This document shows positions 4,703 through 6,331 of a stretch of 6,331 bases of DNA, in pieces. The notes under the pieces were generated by a model, which saw only the letters and a list, made by a program, of their open reading frames with translations, was not told where the DNA came from and did not search any database. The stretch comes from Nitrospirota bacterium (lineage in GTDB: Bacteria > Nitrospirota_A > Leptospirillia > Leptospirillales > Leptospirillaceae). Numbering within the stretch: the stretch's first letter is position 1; each line of letters begins with the position of its first letter. The stretch lies in the NCBI GenBank assembly GCA_021795275.1, contig JAJYPO010000130.1, forward strand, positions 1 to 6,331, given 5' to 3'. The position numbers and the translations under genes are program-made.

Positions 4703-5710
4703 TCAGCTCACCCCGAGAACCGCCACGCCCTTGAGACGGTCGTTCTTGAGATCCTCCAGGGCCCGCCCCGCTTCAGCCAGTCCGTACACCGCCACCTCGG
4801 GCACAAGGGAGCGCTCCCGGGCCACCTGAAGCCATCTCCGCCCGTCCTCCCGGGTGTTCGCTGTGACCGACCGCAGACGCTTTTCGAAAAAGAGTTCTCT
4901 CTGATAGTTGAGAGGCGGAATGTCGGTCAGATGGATCCCTGCGGTCAGGAGAATCCCTCCCCGGTCGAGAGCGGCCATGATACCCGGGACCAGCTCCCCC
5001 ACCGGGGCGAAGAGGATGGCCCCGTCCAGGGGCTCCGGAGGAACGGAGGCAGCGTCCTCCCCCACCCAGTCGGCCCCGGTTTCGATGGCCCACTGCCGGT
5101 GGCGCCCTCCGCGAGTGGCGACATGGACCGTGAGGCCCGAGGACTTCGCGAGCTTCAGGACCAGATGGGCGGAGGCTCCGAATCCATAGAGTCCCAGACG
5201 CTGGCCGGCAACGAGCCCCGACTGGGCGAAGGCCCGGTACCCGATGATCCCGGCGCAGAGAAGCGGGGCCTGTACCACGGGATCCTTGTCGGAAGGCAGG
5301 GAGTAGCAGAAGGCTTCGTCCCCCACCACGAACTCCGCGTACCCTCCCGGCCGGTGGTAGCCCGTAAAAAGAGGGGAAAGGCACAGATTTTCGTCACCCC
5401 TGCGGCAATAGGGGCAGATACCGCAGGCCCGGTACAGCCACGCGATCCCGACCCGGTCTCCGGGACGATGGAGGCCGCGCGTGCCGGGCCCGTTCCGGAC
5501 GACCTCCCCCACCACCTCGTGGCCCGGAATTCCCTCTCCAGGGAGGACGGGAAGATCCCCTTCCACCACATGGAGATCGGTCCGGCAGACCCCGCAAGCC
5601 AGGACTCGGACCAGCACCTCTCCCGGTCCCGGTTCGGGAACTGGCCGTTCCACAAGCTCCAGCGTGTCGGCCCCCAGAGGCCCGTGACGACGGATCACCT
5701 GGGCTTTCAT
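4703..5710 (-). CDS. Zinc-dependent alcohol dehydrogenase (MDR superfamily)
   Basis: This 335-aa cytoplasmic oxidoreductase interconverts alcohols and aldehydes/ketones with NAD(P). The catalytic zinc ligands fit Cys42 (ACGVCRTDLH), His64 (PGHE) and Cys152 (LLCAG). The structural zinc lobe has Cys96, Cys99, Cys102 and Cys110 (CGICPYCRRGDENLC), complete. The Rossmann motif is YGFGASAH at 175-182, a GxGxxA variant in place of GxGxxG. ATR at 198-200 after the second strand puts an Arg where it could favour NADP; that is inferred. Overall it resembles the TIGR02822-type zinc-binding dehydrogenase family (adh_fam_2) of about 330 aa and appears full length. Translation starts at ATG 5710 with AAAGGAG 6 nt upstream, and that site directly abuts the stop of the preceding membrane gene, so translational coupling is likely. 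It is the last gene of the RND-DUF2892-dehydrogenase operon. The substrate is unknown; aldehyde detoxification is possible. Confidence 0.92.
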   Translation of the reverse strand: MKAQVIRRHGPLGADTLELVERPVPEPGPGEVLVRVLACGVCRTDLHVVEGDLPVLPGEGIPGHEVVGEVVRNGPGTRGLHRPGDRVGIAWLYRACGICPYCRRGDENLCLSPLFTGYHRPGGYAEFVVGDEAFCYSLPSDKDPVVQAPLLCAGIIGYRAFAQSGLVAGQRLGLYGFGASAHLVLKLAKSSGLTVHVATRGGRHRQWAIETGADWVGEDAASVPPEPLDGAILFAPVGELVPGIMAALDRGGILLTAGIHLTDIPPLNYQRELFFEKRLRSVTANTREDGRRWLQVARERSLVPEVAVYGLAEAGRALEDLKNDRLKGVAVLGVS

Positions 5711-5723
5711 GGCCCTCTCCTTT

Positions 5724-5942
5724 CTATACCCCGCATCCTTCCGCCCCGTCCGGACGGGGGCGCTTCAGGATCTTCCGGAGAATGCTCTCCGCCAGGCACC
5801 AGCGGGTCAGGGACGACTGGAGAAGGTTGGCTCCCACAAAGGCCGTGAGCCACAGCCAGTTTCTCGAAATATAGACCGACAGGAGGAGGCTCACCAGAAT
5901 GAGTGTTCCTGCCAGGGCCCGGATCATGCGTTCGATGGACAT
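5724..5942 (-). CDS. Two-helix inner-membrane protein, DUF2892/YgaP-TM type
   Basis: This 72-aa protein has two predicted membrane helices, about residues 9-24 (ALAGTLILVSLLLSVY) and 29-46 (WLWLTAFVGANLLQSSLT), then RWCLAESILRKI and a basic, polar tail. The pattern MSIERMIRALAGT...W...G.NLLQS...WC...ILRKI matches the DUF2892 family, the membrane part of E. coli YgaP, here without a rhodanese domain. In this family Cys49 corresponds to a conserved Cys after the second helix. Molecular function is not established. The ATG at 5942 is supported by AAGGAG 6 nt upstream; an in-frame start at 5984 would overlap the RND gene end and has no ribosome site. It lies 38 bp after the RND gene and 13 bp before the dehydrogenase gene. 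Confidence 0.8.
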   Translation of the reverse strand: MSIERMIRALAGTLILVSLLLSVYISRNWLWLTAFVGANLLQSSLTRWCLAESILRKILKRPRPDGAEGCGV

Positions 5943-5948
5943 TGTCGA

Positions 5949-5954
5949 CTCCTT
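5949..5954 (-). promoter_or_regulatory. Ribosome binding site deciding the DUF2892 gene start
   Basis: AAGGAG on the minus strand lies 6 nt before the ATG at 5942. It supports the 72-aa product over an 86-aa form beginning at 5984. Confidence 0.7.
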
Positions 5955-5980
5955 GCTTGTCACAGGTTGATGTTGTTGTT

Positions 5981-6331
5981 TCAAGGTTGTCCGGCCCCTC
6001 TTCCCTGGGGATCCGGAGACCGTCGGGCCGACGGCCAGGACTTCCCCTCCACAAGAAGTATCAGGAGGGGCACGACGAAAAGCGTCAGAAGGGTCGAGAC
6101 CACCGATCCGAAGAGCAGGGCGATCGCCATCCCCCGAAAGATGGGGTCGGAGAGGATGACGAAGGACCCGGCGATAAGCGCCGCCGCCGTCAGCAGAATG
6201 GGTCGTGTCCGCACCGCCCCCGTTTCGAGGATGGCCTGACGGATCGGAACCCCTTCTGCCCTCTTGGCGTGGAGAAAATCGACGAGAAGGATCGAGTTCC
6301 TCACCATGATCCCGGCCAGGGCGATGAATCC
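5981..6331 (-). CDS. RND efflux transporter permease, C-terminal end (cut by window edge)
   Basis: The reading frame is open to the right edge and gives the last 116 residues of an inner-membrane proton-driven RND pump. It opens with GFIALAGIMVRNSILLVDF, the signature of the transmembrane helix 10 region of HAE1/AcrB-like pumps. It continues with the cytoplasmic link (AILETGAVRTRPILLTAAA), then TM11 and TM12 (ALIAGSFVILSDPIFRGMAIALLFGSVVSTLLTLFVVPLLILLVEG). The SDPIFRG loop and the STLLTLFVVPLL final helix fit RND permeases with short tails. Full-length members have about 1,000 aa or more, so roughly 90% lies outside the window. The proton-relay Asp and Lys residues of TM4/TM10 are not visible. 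An internal Met at 6307 is not a start. Membrane-fusion and outer-membrane partners are expected upstream. Substrate class (drug versus metal) cannot be decided here. Confidence 0.92.
   Translation of the reverse strand, partial: GFIALAGIMVRNSILLVDFLHAKRAEGVPIRQAILETGAVRTRPILLTAAALIAGSFVILSDPIFRGMAIALLFGSVVSTLLTLFVVPLLILLVEGKSWPSARRSPDPQGRGAGQP

Noticed and set aside
4931..5848. 305-codon plus-strand frame opposite the dehydrogenase
   Set aside because: It is antisense to a gene with complete zinc and cofactor motifs. It is a GC-rich shadow with low-complexity composition.

Overview
The window looks like chromosomal DNA of a GC-rich Gram-negative bacterium. Outer-membrane lipoproteins, a beta-barrel-like protein and an RND pump show the two-membrane envelope. 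The general style of the proteins (prohibitin-like tail, barrel protein with a proline-rich N-terminus, RND type) recalls Leptospirillum/Nitrospirota. That placement is an impression from memory and was not tested. Most genes lie on the minus strand.

Left block (1-2999, minus strand, read right to left): a secreted, proline-rich, probable outer-membrane beta-barrel protein with a GTG start; a 191-aa FlgO/CsgG-like lipoprotein; a 290-aa SPFH/band-7 (prohibitin-like) protein carrying a lipobox; and, cut by the left edge, the N-terminus of a probable thiol peroxidase of the AhpC/TSA-Bcp type. The last three are separated by about 30 bp and are probably one operon. All but the peroxiredoxin carry export signals, so this looks like an envelope module.

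Middle (3000-4258): about 600 bp without a convincing gene, then a 101-aa [2Fe-2S] ferredoxin on the minus strand, then about 355 bp of divergent intergenic DNA. The 3322-3597 stretch downstream of the ferredoxin is rich in hairpins. It ends in a good Rho-independent terminator on the minus strand, so it is either a long structured 3' UTR or a small RNA.

Right block: a plus-strand small secreted His-rich protein (4259-4648) converges on a minus-strand operon. That operon runs from the C-terminal end of an RND efflux permease (cut by the right edge), through a 72-aa two-helix membrane protein of the DUF2892/YgaP-TM type, to a zinc-dependent alcohol dehydrogenase. The dehydrogenase Shine-Dalgarno directly abuts the stop codon of the small membrane gene.

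No mobile element, CRISPR array, tRNA or rRNA was seen. No clearly new multi-gene system is evident. The points most worth a second look are the SPFH protein that appears to be an outer-membrane lipoprotein, the hairpin-rich RNA region after the ferredoxin, and the small His-rich exported protein.
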